Part shown: in pieces, positions 31,161 through 31,474 of the stretch | Layout: each line of letters opens with the position of its first letter | Position numbering within the stretch: the first letter of the stretch is position 1 | The notes under the pieces: generated by a model | What the model was told of the DNA's origin: nothing | Seen by the model: the letters and a program-made list of their open reading frames with translations, nothing else | Database searches by the model: none | Assembly (NCBI GenBank): GCA_007119795.1 | Contig: SKOZ01000076.1 | Coordinates: 1-31,474, forward strand | Reading direction: 5' to 3' | Origin: Planctomycetales bacterium | GTDB taxonomy: Bacteria > Planctomycetota > Planctomycetia > Pirellulales > Thermoguttaceae | DNA length: 31,474 bases | Program-made: the position numbers and the translations under genes

Positions 31161-31474
31161 AAAAACACGTAATACGCTGGAGCGGCGGGGCTGAGGAGCG
31201 GCCTCTCTCTTTTCCGACACAGGTCGGCGAGTCGCGGATCGCGCCGTGTCGCGACATCCGGCGGCGGCACTTCAGCGCGAGCGCTCCACTGTGCCCGCGA
31301 AATGCCTATTCTATCAACGGCCGGAAGCGTGTCAAACCATCCTTCTGGCTGTTCGGAGTTCACCATAGGAGTGAGCTCTTGGGAGTGGCCTGCCCACGGC
31401 TATCAATCCCCCCTCTACAGGTCAGCGGCCGACATTGGCTCGCGCAGCAGGTGGGAGGCGGCGTCGCGCGAGGG
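31161..31474. other. Right-end region, tRNA leader and edge
   Basis: Apart from the promoter at 31308-31335, I see no gene in these 314 bp. An open frame to 31366 on the minus strand overlaps the tRNA and looks like chance. On the minus strand the last 60 bases (31415-31474) are open in one frame, ending in TAG with residues LLREPMSAADL, which could be the tail of a protein outside the window, but this is too short to judge. Confidence 0.4.
31308..31335 (-). promoter_or_regulatory. Near-consensus promoter pointing to tRNA-Ile
   Basis: On the minus strand a perfect TTGACA (31335-31330) is followed after 16 bp by TAGAAT (31313-31308). The expected start near 31301 lies about 140 bases before the 5' end of the mature tRNA, so the primary transcript would have a long 5' leader. 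A second -10-like TATTAC just before the tRNA (near 31171) lacks a -35 box. Confidence 0.7.

Noticed and set aside
31151..31366. 71-codon open frame on the minus strand at the right end
   Set aside because: It runs into the tRNA-Ile gene, has no ribosome site or motif, and contains the predicted tRNA leader.
31415..31474. Possible C-terminal end of a minus-strand gene at the window edge
   Set aside because: Only 20 codons are visible, too few to separate coding from chance; noted in the right-end entry only.

Overview
This is a GC-rich window (by eye around two thirds G+C) that looks like a chromosomal segment of a planctomycete, probably near the Pirellulales. Four things point there: the tail of a DUF1559 pseudopilin-like protein with the H-X9-DG motif at the left end, a small basic protein of the Planctomycetes/Verrucomicrobia/Chlamydiae type, the futalosine menaquinone genes, and several kinds of short intergenic repeats. 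The identification rests on protein families only; no rRNA is present and the genus cannot be named.

Left part (1-6400): the DUF1559 tail is followed by three leftward genes, a large DUF11-repeat lipoprotein, an HD-domain protein starting 13 bp after it, and a DUF6398 protein. Facing them, mqnA and mqnC overlap and run rightward; they encode two steps of the futalosine route to menaquinone.

Middle part (6400-18300): an ABC exporter pair follows (NatA-like ATPase, and a NatB-like permease fused to a CPBP protease domain). Next comes a REP-associated tyrosine transposase (RAYT) between identical 46-bp elements, three in all. Each element is two GTAG-headed hairpins in inverted orientation, a BIME-like unit. 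Immediately after is an amidohydrolase that is a good candidate for aminodeoxyfutalosine deaminase (MqnX), which would add a third menaquinone gene. Then come a leftward B12-binding radical SAM protein, a secreted ceramidase-like protein, a Tat-exported TIM-barrel (aldo/keto reductase-like) protein closed by an intrinsic terminator, a GNAT-like acetyltransferase and a decayed enolase-superfamily gene.

Right part (18600-31474): an MgtE-like transporter without the usual N domain; the small basic protein behind the best-formed rightward promoter in the window; a LarA-type racemase; a CbiE-CbiT fusion (CobL) with a PIG-L deacetylase; a leftward secreted glycoside hydrolase; a 982-residue membrane protein with two DUF4350-like domains; a small membrane protein; clpX behind two leader hairpins; and a leftward tRNA-Ile(GAT) with a near-consensus promoter about 150 bp upstream.

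The most distinctive system is the RAYT/BIME module. It has inserted so tightly that the elements supply the stop codons of two genes and sit in the leader of a third. Some starts (GNAT protein, 982-residue protein) have a -10-like hexamer within about 10 bases and no Shine-Dalgarno sequence, which suggests leaderless transcripts. Most long open frames antisense to these genes are by-products of the high GC content and were not annotated.
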